From positions 1 through 63,345 of the forward strand of contig JABLYK010000010.1 in the NCBI GenBank assembly GCA_018265835.1: 63,345 nucleotides of DNA, given 5' to 3'. Below are positions 31,178-39,171 of the stretch, piece after piece. The notes beneath the pieces are model-generated. The model searched no databases, had not been told where the DNA came from, and saw only the letters and a list, made by a program, of their open reading frames with translations. The translations under genes were made by a program, and so were the position numbers. Source of the DNA: Oscillospiraceae bacterium. GTDB taxonomy: Bacteria > Bacillota > Clostridia > Oscillospirales > Oscillospiraceae. Position 1 is the stretch's first letter. Every line of letters begins with the position of its first letter.

Positions 31178-31951
31178 TCAGATGATTTCCATGTTGTGCA
31201 GCGCCTCGCGCACGCCGGTCATGACGTTGGCGTCCTCCGGCAGCGCAAACACGCTCTTGCCCTGAATGTCGTTCGCCGCGTGCAGCGGGTCCGTCGGGAT
31301 ATAGGCCACCACGTCCACGCCCTCGACCTGAATCAGATCGTTCATCGCGGGATCGACCACGCGGTTGACGATGATGCCCACTTTTTCATAGGTAATCAGC
31401 TCATCCGCGACCTGCTTGATCTCGCGGCAGACGTTCACGCCCTTGGCGCTCTGGTCGGTGATGAGCAGCAGGTGCGTGACCTGCTCCATCACGCGGCGGC
31501 TGATCTGCTCGATGCCGGCCTCACCGTCGATCACCACATAGTCGAAATCGTTCGCCAGCATACTGATGACTTCCTTCAGATAGGAGTTCACGGAGCAGTA
31601 GCACCCCGCCGCCTCCGGGCGGCCGATGGCTAGAAACGCGAAGCCCTCGCACTCGACCATCGTGTCGAAGATGCGGAAGCGCGCCTCGTTGAGCACTTCG
31701 ATCGCCTGGCGGTATTCGCCGCGCTCGGAAGTCTCGATCACTTCGTTGCGGATATCGTCGATCGTATGCTCGACCTGGATGCCCAGCGCAGTAGACAGGC
31801 CGATGGCCGGGTCCGCGTCGATGGCGAGAATGCGCTTGCCGGGGTAGGTCTCCACAAGCTGCCGCACAATGGCAGAGCAGAGCGAGGTCTTGCCGACGCC
31901 GCCTTTTCCGGCGACTGCTATAATCTTAGCTTTGGTTTTCTTTTCTTCCAT
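31178..31951 (-). CDS. CooC-like P-loop ATPase (nickel-insertion type)
   Basis: This 257-residue MinD/CooC-group ATPase has the deviant Walker A motif GKGGVGKTS (about 14-22), the switch region LAIDADPAIGLSTALG (about 44-59), and a Walker-B-like VVIDGEAGIEQISRR (about 130-144) that closely resembles the DxEAGIEH region of CooC. Authentic CooC helps insert Ni into CODH. The CooC metal-binding CxC is only tentatively represented by GCYCS (about 113), which does carry a CYC. It precedes the ACS-like gene in one operon, with AGGAGG before the ATG. No CODH catalytic subunit is present in the window, so its client may be the ACS-like protein or the divergent hydrogenase-like protein. Confidence 0.8.
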   Translation of the reverse strand: MEEKKTKAKIIAVAGKGGVGKTSLCSAIVRQLVETYPGKRILAIDADPAIGLSTALGIQVEHTIDDIRNEVIETSERGEYRQAIEVLNEARFRIFDTMVECEGFAFLAIGRPEAAGCYCSVNSYLKEVISMLANDFDYVVIDGEAGIEQISRRVMEQVTHLLLITDQSAKGVNVCREIKQVADELITYEKVGIIVNRVVDPAMNDLIQVEGVDVVAYIPTDPLHAANDIQGKSVFALPEDANVMTGVREALHNMEII

Positions 31952-31962
31952 ATTCGACCCTC

Positions 31963-32175
31963 CTAAAGCGTTGCCAAAGGCCGCGCTTCTGATTGCTTGT
32001 GCATATCATACCGGATCTGGAGGAATATTTCTGTGGCGTTGTCACAATACAGCGCAAAATTTTCCCGGATTTTTTCAACAATATCCCGATCATTTTTCGT
32101 TTTTTGAAGCGTTTCGCCATGGTTTGTTAAAAAGTCGGCACAATTTTTGAAAAACGATTGCAAACCGTGCGGCAT
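31963..32175 (-). CDS. Possible small helical protein upstream of the CooC-like gene
   Basis: This 70-codon frame has a protein-like composition (DIVEKIRENFALYCDNATEI, then FLQIRYDMHKQSEARPLATL). It stops directly before the CooC ribosome-binding site. No good ribosome-binding site precedes the ATG at 32175, and the region also contains the divergent hydrogenase promoter. It may be a real short gene with another start or chance. No family is recognised. Confidence 0.3.
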   Translation of the reverse strand: MPHGLQSFFKNCADFLTNHGETLQKTKNDRDIVEKIRENFALYCDNATEIFLQIRYDMHKQSEARPLATL

Positions 32176-32187
32176 ACCCGTTATAAT
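32158..32187 (+). promoter_or_regulatory. Promoter of the hydrogenase-like gene
   Basis: TTGCAA (32158-32163) and the consensus -10 TATAAT (32182-32187) are 18 bases apart, about 60 bases before the ATG. Confidence 0.65.
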
Positions 32188-32248
32188 GGCTGCGGTAAGC
32201 TGCCGCCGCGCGCGGCAGAGAGTTTCGTAATGGTAAAGGAGACCCACT

Positions 32249-33781
32249 ATGCGCGGAATTGAGACCGGCAAGGCCCGGATTCGGCACGATGTATTCACGG
32301 AAATCGCACGCATGGCATATGAAGGCGGCGACTATGCCAAGCGGTTGGAGGAACTGCCGTTCAAAATCATCCCCGGCGAAATCGGCACCTATCGGGACAG
32401 CCTCTTTCTGGAGCGCGCAGTCGTCGGCGAGCGGCTGCGGCTCGCAATGGGACTTCCGCTTCGGAAATTTTCGGAATATTCCCTGCTCTCCGAAGGAATC
32501 GAGAAGGCGCTCGACCCCGAGAGCTACTATGAGCCCCCGCTCATCAACGTCATCAAATTCGCCTGCAACAAATGTCCGGACAACATCGTCACCGTCACGG
32601 ACGTGTGCCAGGGCTGTCTGGAACACCCCTGCATGGAGGTCTGCCCCCGGCAGGCCATCACCCGGCAGAAGGGCAAAGCGCACATTGATATGGACAAATG
32701 CATCCGCTGCGGCCGCTGCCTGAAGGAATGCAAGTTCAACGCCATCGTCCGGCTGGAGCGCCCGTGCCGCAAGGCCTGCGGCATGGACTGCATCCGCTCC
32801 GACAGCCTCGGCCGCGCGGACATCGACTACACGAAGTGCACCTCCTGCGGCCAGTGCATGGTGAGCTGCCCGTTCGGCGCGATCTCGGATAAGAGTCAGA
32901 TCCTGCAGACGATTGAATCCATCAAAAAGGGCGAGCAGGTCTACGTGGCGCTCGCGCCCGCGTTCGTCGGCCAGTTCGGGCCGGAGGGCGTGCCGGAAAA
33001 GATGCGCTCCGCATTTCAGGCGCTCGGCTTCACGGACGTATATGAGGTCGCCATCGGCGCAGATCTCTGCGTGATTGAGGAGGCTGCGGATTTCCTTGAG
33101 GAGGTGCCGGAAAAGCACAGCTTCATGGTCACATCCTGCTGCCCGTCCTGGAGCGATATGGTCAAAAAGCTGTTCCCGGAATTTGAGAAGAACATTTCCG
33201 TGGCTTATACGCCCATGGTGCTCACCGCGCGTATGCTCAAGCGGAAGCATCCGGGCTGCAAGGTCGCGTTCATCGGCCCGTGCGACTCGAAAAAGCTGGA
33301 GGCGCGGCGCACCACCGTGCGCAGCGACGTGGACTTCGTGCTCACGTTTGAAGAGGTGCTCGGCATGATGGCTGCACGCGGCATGGATAAGGTCTTTGAG
33401 GGCGAACCCGAGCCGCTGAGCGTGGCGGGCAAGGACGCACGCCGCTTCGCCATGTCCGGCGGCGTGGCGCAGGCCGTTGTCAACGCCATTCACGATATCG
33501 ACCCCGACCGCGAGGTCAAGGTCGCGCACGCGGACGGCCTGGCCGAGTGCCGCAGGCTGCTGATGATGGCCAAAGCGGGAAAATACAACGGCTACCTGCT
33601 CGAGGGCATGGCCTGCCCCGGCGGCTGCGTCAACGGTGCAGGCACCATGCGGCCCATCCAGCAGTCCCAGCAGGCGGTGGAGGCCTACAGCAACGAGGCG
33701 GAATATGCCTGCGCGAACCACACACCGTATCTGGAATATCTCCCGCTGATCGAGGAAAAGGACAAAATTCGCAAGCTCTGA
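32249..33781 (+). CDS. [FeFe]-hydrogenase-like iron-sulfur protein
   Basis: This 510-residue protein combines ferredoxin clusters and an H-cluster domain. Cysteine-rich segments (CNKCPDN about 107, CQGCLEHPCMEVCP about 122-135, CIRCGRCLKEC about 151-161, CTSCGQCMVSCP about 197-208) should bind several [4Fe-4S] clusters. The hydrogenase domain keeps all three H-cluster motifs: TSCCPSW (about 295), IGPCDSKKLEARR (about 342) and EGMACPGGCVNG (about 451). The TSCCP motif and monomeric layout suggest a group B or ferredoxin-linked enzyme. The N-terminal 100 residues are not a standard ferredoxin domain. It is monocistronic and divergent from the CooC/ACS-like operon. No HydE, HydF or HydG maturases are in the window. 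Confidence 0.88.
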   Translation: MRGIETGKARIRHDVFTEIARMAYEGGDYAKRLEELPFKIIPGEIGTYRDSLFLERAVVGERLRLAMGLPLRKFSEYSLLSEGIEKALDPESYYEPPLINVIKFACNKCPDNIVTVTDVCQGCLEHPCMEVCPRQAITRQKGKAHIDMDKCIRCGRCLKECKFNAIVRLERPCRKACGMDCIRSDSLGRADIDYTKCTSCGQCMVSCPFGAISDKSQILQTIESIKKGEQVYVALAPAFVGQFGPEGVPEKMRSAFQALGFTDVYEVAIGADLCVIEEAADFLEEVPEKHSFMVTSCCPSWSDMVKKLFPEFEKNISVAYTPMVLTARMLKRKHPGCKVAFIGPCDSKKLEARRTTVRSDVDFVLTFEEVLGMMAARGMDKVFEGEPEPLSVAGKDARRFAMSGGVAQAVVNAIHDIDPDREVKVAHADGLAECRRLLMMAKAGKYNGYLLEGMACPGGCVNGAGTMRPIQQSQQAVEAYSNEAEYACANHTPYLEYLPLIEEKDKIRKL

Positions 33782-33789
33782 CCCGCATG

Positions 33790-33820
33790 ACAAACGCACG
33801 GCGAAACGCCGTGCGTTTGT
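33790..33820 (+). terminator. Terminator after the hydrogenase-like gene
   Basis: ACAAACGCACGGCG (33790-33803) pairs perfectly with CGCCGTGCGTTTGT (33807-33820) around AAA. The following T-run is interrupted (CTGTTTCTCC). Confidence 0.75.
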
Positions 33821-33931
33821 CTGTTTCTCCCCTGAAATATTGGACAGAAACCGAGCACGGTTTTTTGGCAAAATGACGACGAAATTTTGCAAAACTCGCG
33901 TTTTATTCTCTGTTTTTCCGCCTCGGAACGA

Positions 33932-33960
33932 TTGACTTTCCTGCAGGAATTTAGGATAAT
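33932..33960 (+). promoter_or_regulatory. Promoter of the purine operon
   Basis: TTGACT (33932-33937) and GATAAT (33955-33960) lie 17 bases apart, immediately upstream of the ZTP aptamer. Confidence 0.68.
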
Positions 33961-33980
33961 AAGGATATCCTATTCAATAA

Positions 33981-34060
33981 CCAGCACCGGTAACTGACGG
34001 GCCGTGGAAAAACCACAGGGGAACCGGTGTCCGCACATTTTTTGTCGACCGTCTGGGCAG
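33981..34060 (+). promoter_or_regulatory. ZTP (pfl) riboswitch of the purine operon
   Basis: The conserved pfl layout is clear. CACCGGTAACTGACGGGCC at the 5' side contains the G-rich junction. GTGG-AAAA-CCAC forms the hairpin, then AGGGGAACCGGTG closes the first domain. After a short linker comes CCGTCTGGGCA, the second domain, which forms the pseudoknot. ZTP/ZMP accumulates when 10-formyl-tetrahydrofolate is scarce and turns such operons on. It controls purE and the genes after it, including the AICAR formyltransferase and formate-THF ligase that relieve the shortage. Confidence 0.93.
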
Positions 34061-34094
34061 ACCTTCCTTTTTCAATCCAGGTCTGTCTATTTTT
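34056..34094 (+). terminator. Expression-platform terminator of the ZTP riboswitch
   Basis: GGCAGACCT (34056-34064) pairs with AGGTCTGTC (34079-34087), followed by a T-run at 34090-34096. Its 5' arm shares GGGCA with the aptamer pseudoknot strand, so ligand binding and termination exclude each other. Confidence 0.88.
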
Positions 34095-34109
34095 TTCAGG
34101 AGGTTCGAG

Positions 34110-34604
34110 ATGAACAAAGTAGCAGTCATCATGGGCAGTGACAGCGACCTGCCCATCGTCGAAAAAGCCATCGCCACGCTGGGCGAATTCGGTGTGCCGG
34201 CGGAGGTACACGTGTTCTCCGCGCACAGAACGCCCGAGCAGGCGCGCGCATTTGCCATGTCCGCGCGCGAAAACGGCTTTGGCGCAATTCTTGCAGCCGC
34301 CGGCAAGGCGGCGCATCTGGCCGGCGCGATCGCCGCGAACACCACCCTTCCTGTCATTGGCATTCCTGTAAAATCCAACACACTTGACGGCATTGACGCC
34401 CTGCTCTCCACTGTGCAGATGCCCTCCGGCATCCCGGTAGCCACAGTTGCAATTGACGGCGCAGTCAATGCCGCTTTGCTTGCCGTGCAGATCCTGGCGG
34501 TGTCCGATCCCGCTCTGGCCGCCGCGCTCGACGCACGCCGCGCCGCAGATACGCAGAAAACGCTCGAAAAGGACCGCGCTGTCGCGGCCCGCTTCAACCA
34601 CTGA
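34110..34604 (+). CDS. purE: N5-carboxyaminoimidazole ribonucleotide mutase (PurE)
   Basis: This 164-residue PurE has VIMGSDSDLP at the start, the catalytic His in FSAHRTPEQA (about 42-51) and AAAGKAAHLAGAIAANT (about 68). The AAHL stretch resembles class I enzymes, which use N5-CAIR made by PurK. No purK is in the operon or elsewhere in the window. It is the first gene after the ZTP riboswitch, with CAGGAGG before the ATG. All genes from here to fhs run the same way with gaps of about 22 bases or less. Confidence 0.93.
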   Translation: MNKVAVIMGSDSDLPIVEKAIATLGEFGVPAEVHVFSAHRTPEQARAFAMSARENGFGAILAAAGKAAHLAGAIAANTTLPVIGIPVKSNTLDGIDALLSTVQMPSGIPVATVAIDGAVNAALLAVQILAVSDPALAAALDARRAADTQKTLEKDRAVAARFNH

Positions 34605-34628
34605 GTTTTGAAAAGGGGAGTCTACATC

Positions 34629-35336
34629 ATGAAAAAGACCATTCAGCTCTACGAGGGCAAAGCCAAGAAAGTTTACGCCACCGACGACGAGAATCTCGTC
34701 ATCGTCTCCTACAAGGATGACGCCACGGCCTTTAACGGCCAGAAGAAGGGCACCATCGTCGGCAAGGGTGTTGTGAATAACAAGGTCACCAACTACCTCA
34801 TGCAGATGCTCGAGGCGCAGGGCGTTCCCACGCACTTTGTCGAGCAGATCGACGACCGCGACACCATCGTAAAGAAGGTCTCCATCGTGCCGCTGGAGGT
34901 CATCATCCGCAACATCTCCGCCGGCTCCTTCGCCAAGCGCTACGGCGTGGAGGAAGGCATCGTGTTCGACGCGCCCACCATCGAGTTCTCCTACAAAAAC
35001 GACGACCTCGGCGACCCGCTCATCAACAGCTACCACGCGCTCGCGCTCGGGCTCGCTACGGCGGAGGAGATTGAAACGATCAAGACGCTCGCCTTCCGCG
35101 TCAACGACGTGCTCAAGGCCTTTTTCAAGGGCGTGCAGGTCGATCTCGTGGACTTCAAGCTGGAGTTTGGCCGCCTTGCCGACGGCACCATCGTCCTCGC
35201 CGACGAAATCTCGCCCGACACCTGCCGCTTCTGGGACAGCGTGACGCACGAGAAGCTCGATAAGGACCGCTTCCGCCGCGATCTCGGCAACGTCGAGGGC
35301 GCTTACGCGGAAATGCTGCGCCGCATCCTCGGCTGA
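34629..35336 (+). CDS. purC: SAICAR synthetase (PurC)
   Basis: This 235-residue enzyme joins CAIR and aspartate. It begins QLYEGKAKKVYAT, a strong PurC signature (about 5-17). IVPLEVIIRNISAGSFAKRY (about 88-107) is the substrate-binding segment, and LADEISPDTCRFWD (about 191) is the C-terminal signature. The ATG at 34629 is chosen over the upstream in-frame ATG because GGGGAG lies about eight bases before it. Confidence 0.95.
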   Translation: MKKTIQLYEGKAKKVYATDDENLVIVSYKDDATAFNGQKKGTIVGKGVVNNKVTNYLMQMLEAQGVPTHFVEQIDDRDTIVKKVSIVPLEVIIRNISAGSFAKRYGVEEGIVFDAPTIEFSYKNDDLGDPLINSYHALALGLATAEEIETIKTLAFRVNDVLKAFFKGVQVDLVDFKLEFGRLADGTIVLADEISPDTCRFWDSVTHEKLDKDRFRRDLGNVEGAYAEMLRRILG

Positions 35337-35354
35337 GGTACAGAGAGGACACTC

Positions 35355-36809
35355 ATGACAGGAAATCTTCACGAAGAATGCGGTGTGTTCGGCATTTTCA
35401 GCCCGGCCACCACGGACGTCGCCTCCCTTACGTACTACGGGCTGTATGCACTGCAGCACCGCGGGCAGGAAGGCTGCGGCATCGCCGTCAACGATGACGG
35501 CCTGTTCACCGCATATAAGGACGTCGGTCTCGTCTGCGACGTGTTCACGCCGGAGCAGCTGCACGCGCTCGGCACAGGGAACATGGCCGTCGGCCACACG
35601 CGCTATGGCACCACCGGCTCCAATGGCCGCGTCAACTGCCAGCCCATGGTCGTTAACCACATCAAGGGCCGCATGGCACTTTCGCACAACGGCAATCTCG
35701 TCAACGCCAGCGAGCTGCGCCGCGAGCTGGAGCTGCAGGGCTCCATCTTCCACACCACAACGGACACGGAGGTCATCTCCTATACCATCACGAAAGAGCG
35801 CCTGACCGCTCCGTCCATCGAAGAAGCGGTCAACCGCACGATGGACAAAATCGACGGCGCGTATTCGCTCGTGCTCATGTCGCCCTCCAAGCTGATTGCC
35901 GCGCGCGACCCGCACGGCTTCCGCCCGCTGTGCTACGGCCGGACGGAGGACGGCTGCTACGTCGTCGCGTCCGAAAGCTGCGCGCTCGAAGCGGTGCAGG
36001 CCTCGTTCATCCGCGACGTGCAGCCGGGCGAGATCGTCGTGTTCACGCGCGATGGCGTGCGCTTCCTGCGCGGTCACTGCGGCACAGCCGAACGCAAAAG
36101 CTGCATTTTTGAGCACATCTATTTTGCCCGGCCCGACTCCGTCATCGACGGCGTCGGCGTGCACGAGGCGCGCATGCGCGCGGGCGAGTGTCTCGCCCAG
36201 CGCCACCCGGTTGAGGCGGACGTCGTCATCGGCGTGCCGGACTCCGGGCTGGACGCCGCACTCGGCTTCGCCAAGGCCTCCGGCATCCCCTACGAGGTCG
36301 GCTTCATTAAAAATAAGTATATCGGCCGCACCTTCATCTCGCCGGGGCAGAGCGCGCGCGAAAATCTCGTAAAAATCAAGCTCAATCCGATCTCCGGTGT
36401 CGTGCGCGGCAAGCGCGTCGTCATGATCGACGACTCCATCGTCCGCGGCACGACCAGCGCCCGCATCGTCGGCCTGTTGCGCGAAGCCGGCGCGGCGGAG
36501 GTGCACGTGCGCATTTCCGCGCCGCCGTTTCTCAACCCCTGCTACTACGGCACGGACATCGACTCCCGCGACAATCTGATCGCCTGCCACCACAGCGTGG
36601 AGGAGATCGCCAAAATCATCGGTGCAGACTCGCTGGGCTACCTGCCCACGGAGGATCTCTGCCGCCTGATCGGCACGGAATGCGGCAAGGGCTACTGCGG
36701 CGCCTGCTTCGACGGCGGATATCCCACGCAAGTCCCCGCTGAGGGCGAAAAGAACCGCTTTGAATTCAAGATAAGTGAGGCGAAAAAGCGCAATGAACAG
36801 TTACAGTGA
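35355..36809 (+). CDS. purF: Amidophosphoribosyltransferase (PurF)
   Basis: This 484-residue enzyme makes phosphoribosylamine from PRPP and glutamine. ECGVFGIF places the nucleophile Cys at residue 9, implying removal of an eight-residue propeptide. The PRPP loop is VVMIDDSIVRGTTS (about 355-368). Cysteines at SCIF (about 251), in ACHH (about 413) and in KGYCGACFDG (about 446-455) match the Bacillus-type enzyme with a [4Fe-4S] cluster. The 3' end overlaps purM by 17 bases. Confidence 0.95.
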   Translation: MTGNLHEECGVFGIFSPATTDVASLTYYGLYALQHRGQEGCGIAVNDDGLFTAYKDVGLVCDVFTPEQLHALGTGNMAVGHTRYGTTGSNGRVNCQPMVVNHIKGRMALSHNGNLVNASELRRELELQGSIFHTTTDTEVISYTITKERLTAPSIEEAVNRTMDKIDGAYSLVLMSPSKLIAARDPHGFRPLCYGRTEDGCYVVASESCALEAVQASFIRDVQPGEIVVFTRDGVRFLRGHCGTAERKSCIFEHIYFARPDSVIDGVGVHEARMRAGECLAQRHPVEADVVIGVPDSGLDAALGFAKASGIPYEVGFIKNKYIGRTFISPGQSARENLVKIKLNPISGVVRGKRVVMIDDSIVRGTTSARIVGLLREAGAAEVHVRISAPPFLNPCYYGTDIDSRDNLIACHHSVEEIAKIIGADSLGYLPTEDLCRLIGTECGKGYCGACFDGGYPTQVPAEGEKNRFEFKISEAKKRNEQLQ

Positions 36810-37830
36810 CCGTTACGCAGCCGCCGGCGTGGACATCACCGCCGGATACCGCGCTGTGGAGCTGATGAAGCAGCACATTGCCCGCACCACGACCGACGGC
36901 GTGCTCGGCAGCGTCGGCGGATTCGGCGGGCTGTTTTCCCTCGACCTGACCGGCATCGCAAAGCCGGTGCTCGTCTCCGGTACGGACGGCGTCGGCACCA
37001 AGCTGAAGCTCGCGTTTCAGATGGACAAGCACGACTCCGTCGGCATCGACTGCGTCGCCATGTGCGTCAACGATATCATCTGCTGCGGTGCAAAGCCCCT
37101 GTTCTTTCTCGACTACATTGCCTGCGGCAAGAACGTCCCGGAGCGCATCGCTTCCATCGTTTCCGGCGTGGCGGAGGGCTGCGTGCAGTCCGGCGCTGCG
37201 CTCATCGGCGGCGAAACCGCCGAGATGCCGGGCTTCTACCCCGTGGACGAATACGATCTCGCGGGCTTCGCCGTCGGCGTCGTGGATCGGGACAAGATTC
37301 TGGACAATTCCGCCATCCGGCCGGGGGACGTAATCGTCGCCCTCCCGTCGAGCGGTGTACATTCCAACGGCTTCTCCCTCGTGCGCCGCGTGTTCGACGT
37401 GGAGCACGCCGACCTGCGCGCGCCCGTCGGGGCGCTCGGCGGCGCGTCCCTCGGCGAGACGCTGCTCACGCCGACGAAAATCTACGTCAAGCCCATGCTC
37501 GCGCTGCAGGCGCAGATCACGGTCAAGGCCGTGTCGCACATCACGGGCGGCGGCTTCTTTGAAAACATCCCGCGCAGCCTCCCGCAGGGCATGAGCGCCA
37601 GAATCGAGCGCAGCGCCGTGCGCGTGCTGCCGATTTTCGACCTCATCGCCAAAACGGCAGACATCCCCGAGCGTGAAATGTTCAACACCTTCAATATGGG
37701 CGTCGGCATGATTGCCGTCGTCGCCAAGGAAGACGCCGACCGCGCACTTGCGATCCTGCGCGAAAACGGCGAGGACGCTTACGTCATCGGCGAGATCGCC
37801 GCGGCTGACGGGGGCGTGATCCTGTGCTGA
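36793..37830 (+). CDS. purM: Phosphoribosylformylglycinamidine cyclo-ligase (PurM, AIR synthetase)
   Basis: This 345-residue ATP-dependent enzyme forms AIR. It has YAAAGVDITAGYRAV at the start, LVSGTDGVGTKLK (about 58-70), VDCVAMCVND-type sequence and LIGGETAEMPGFY (about 137). The ATG at 36793 lies inside the purF end and is preferred to the earlier ATG, which falls further within purF. Confidence 0.95.
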   Translation: MNSYSDRYAAAGVDITAGYRAVELMKQHIARTTTDGVLGSVGGFGGLFSLDLTGIAKPVLVSGTDGVGTKLKLAFQMDKHDSVGIDCVAMCVNDIICCGAKPLFFLDYIACGKNVPERIASIVSGVAEGCVQSGAALIGGETAEMPGFYPVDEYDLAGFAVGVVDRDKILDNSAIRPGDVIVALPSSGVHSNGFSLVRRVFDVEHADLRAPVGALGGASLGETLLTPTKIYVKPMLALQAQITVKAVSHITGGGFFENIPRSLPQGMSARIERSAVRVLPIFDLIAKTADIPEREMFNTFNMGVGMIAVVAKEDADRALAILRENGEDAYVIGEIAAADGGVILC

Positions 37831-38450
37831 AAACCAGGATCGCCGTGTTCGTCTCCGGCGGCGGGACGAATCTGCAGGCGCTCATCGACGCGCAGCAAAG
37901 CGGCGCGCTGCACAGCGGGGAGATCGTCCTCGTCCTCTCCAGCCGCCCGGACGCCTTCGCGCTCGAGCGCGCCCGCCGCGCCGGGATTGAAACCGCCGTC
38001 GTCTCCGCGCGGGAGCTTGGCTCGCAGGAGGCGGCGGAAGCGCGCATTTCCGCGTTGCTGGAGCAGCAGGGAGTCGAACTCATCATCCTCGCGGGCTACA
38101 TGAGCATTCTCAGCGCCGGTTTCACCGCGCGCTGGCCCGAGCGCATCCTCAACGTCCACCCGTCGCTCATCCCGGCCTTCTGCGGCAAGGGCTACTACGG
38201 CCTGCGCGTGCACGAAGCCGCCCTCGCGCGCGGCGTCAAAGTGACCGGCGCGACCGTGCATTTTGTGAACGAAATTCCGGACGGCGGCAAAATTCTGCTG
38301 CAGCAGCCGGTCGCCGTGTGCGATGGCGACACGCCCGAAACGCTGCAGCGCCGCGTCATGGAACAGGCGGAGTGGATCATCCTCCCAAAAGCCGCGGAGC
38401 TTGTCGCGGCAAACCTTGCAAAGGAGCGAGAACATGGCCAAAACGTATGA
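37824..38450 (+). CDS. purN: GAR transformylase (PurN)
   Basis: This 208-residue 10-formyl-THF-dependent enzyme begins with GTG at 37824, overlapping the purM stop by seven bases. It has AVFVSGGGTNLQAL (about 7-20), the catalytic Asn and His in NVHPSLIPAF (about 108-117), and Asp in FVNEIPDGG (about 147). Its end overlaps the next gene by 17 bases. Its formyl donor comes from the fhs gene of the same operon. Confidence 0.94.
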   Translation: MLKTRIAVFVSGGGTNLQALIDAQQSGALHSGEIVLVLSSRPDAFALERARRAGIETAVVSARELGSQEAAEARISALLEQQGVELIILAGYMSILSAGFTARWPERILNVHPSLIPAFCGKGYYGLRVHEAALARGVKVTGATVHFVNEIPDGGKILLQQPVAVCDGDTPETLQRRVMEQAEWIILPKAAELVAANLAKEREHGQNV

Positions 38451-39156
38451 CATCGAAACGCTGCTGCGGGAAAACAGCTATCCCGGCCGCGGCATCCTCC
38501 TCGGCCGCAGTGCCGACGGAAGCAAGGCCGTCATGGCCTATTTCATCATGGGCCGCAGCGTCAACAGCCGCAACCGCATCTTTCTCCCGACGGACGACGG
38601 CATCCGCACTGAGGCGTTCGACCCCTCGAAGCTCTCGGATCCCAGCCTCATCATCTATCACCCCGTGCGCACGTGGCGCGGCAGCACCATCGTCACGAAT
38701 GGCGACCAGACCGACACCGTCCGCGACTTTCTCTGCGCGGGCAAGACGTTTGAAGCCGCCCTGCGCACACGCGAGTTTGAGCCGGACGCGCCGAACTACA
38801 CGCCGCGCATCTCCGGCCTTGTCGCGCCGGACGGGAGCTACAAGCTCTCCATTTTGAAATCGCTCGACGGCGATCCGTCCTGCTGCACGCGGCATTTTTT
38901 TGAATACGAGCATCCCATGGCCGGAACCGGCCATTTTCTCCATACCTACCGCACCGACGGCAATCCGCTGCCCTCCTTTGACGGCGAGCCGGAGCGCGTT
39001 TCCATCACCGCACCCACGGCGGCGGCGTTCGCCGAAACGCTGTGGAGCAGTCTCAACGCCGATAATAAGATTTCCCTTTTCGTGCGGTATCTCGACTGCG
39101 AGACCGGAGAAGCGGAAACCGTCATCCGCAACAAGAACGGCAACGAAACGATCTGA
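38434..39156 (+). CDS. purO: IMP cyclohydrolase, archaeal-type PurO family
   Basis: This 240-residue protein carries the IMP_cyclohyd family start YPGRGILLGRSADGSKAVMA (about 13-32), then SRNRIF and YHPVRTW. It performs the last step, FAICAR to IMP. Most bacteria use the N-terminal domain of bifunctional PurH instead; PurO was first described in archaea. Here it is followed directly by a separate formyltransferase, so the two PurH activities are on two proteins. The ATG at 38434 follows AAAGGAG. Confidence 0.87.
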   Translation: MAKTYDIETLLRENSYPGRGILLGRSADGSKAVMAYFIMGRSVNSRNRIFLPTDDGIRTEAFDPSKLSDPSLIIYHPVRTWRGSTIVTNGDQTDTVRDFLCAGKTFEAALRTREFEPDAPNYTPRISGLVAPDGSYKLSILKSLDGDPSCCTRHFFEYEHPMAGTGHFLHTYRTDGNPLPSFDGEPERVSITAPTAAAFAETLWSSLNADNKISLFVRYLDCETGEAETVIRNKNGNETI

Positions 39157-39171
39157 AACAGGAGGAGCCTC

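Noticed and set aside
31926..32120. A 64-codon basic minus-strand frame (starting at 32120) overlapping the CooC start
   Set aside because: It runs past the CooC ribosome-binding site in another frame and has a composition expected of random AT-rich sequence.
33951..36731. A 926-codon minus-strand frame opposite purE-purF
   Set aside because: It spans the ZTP riboswitch and three well-supported purine genes and has no recognisable motif; a GC-driven shadow.
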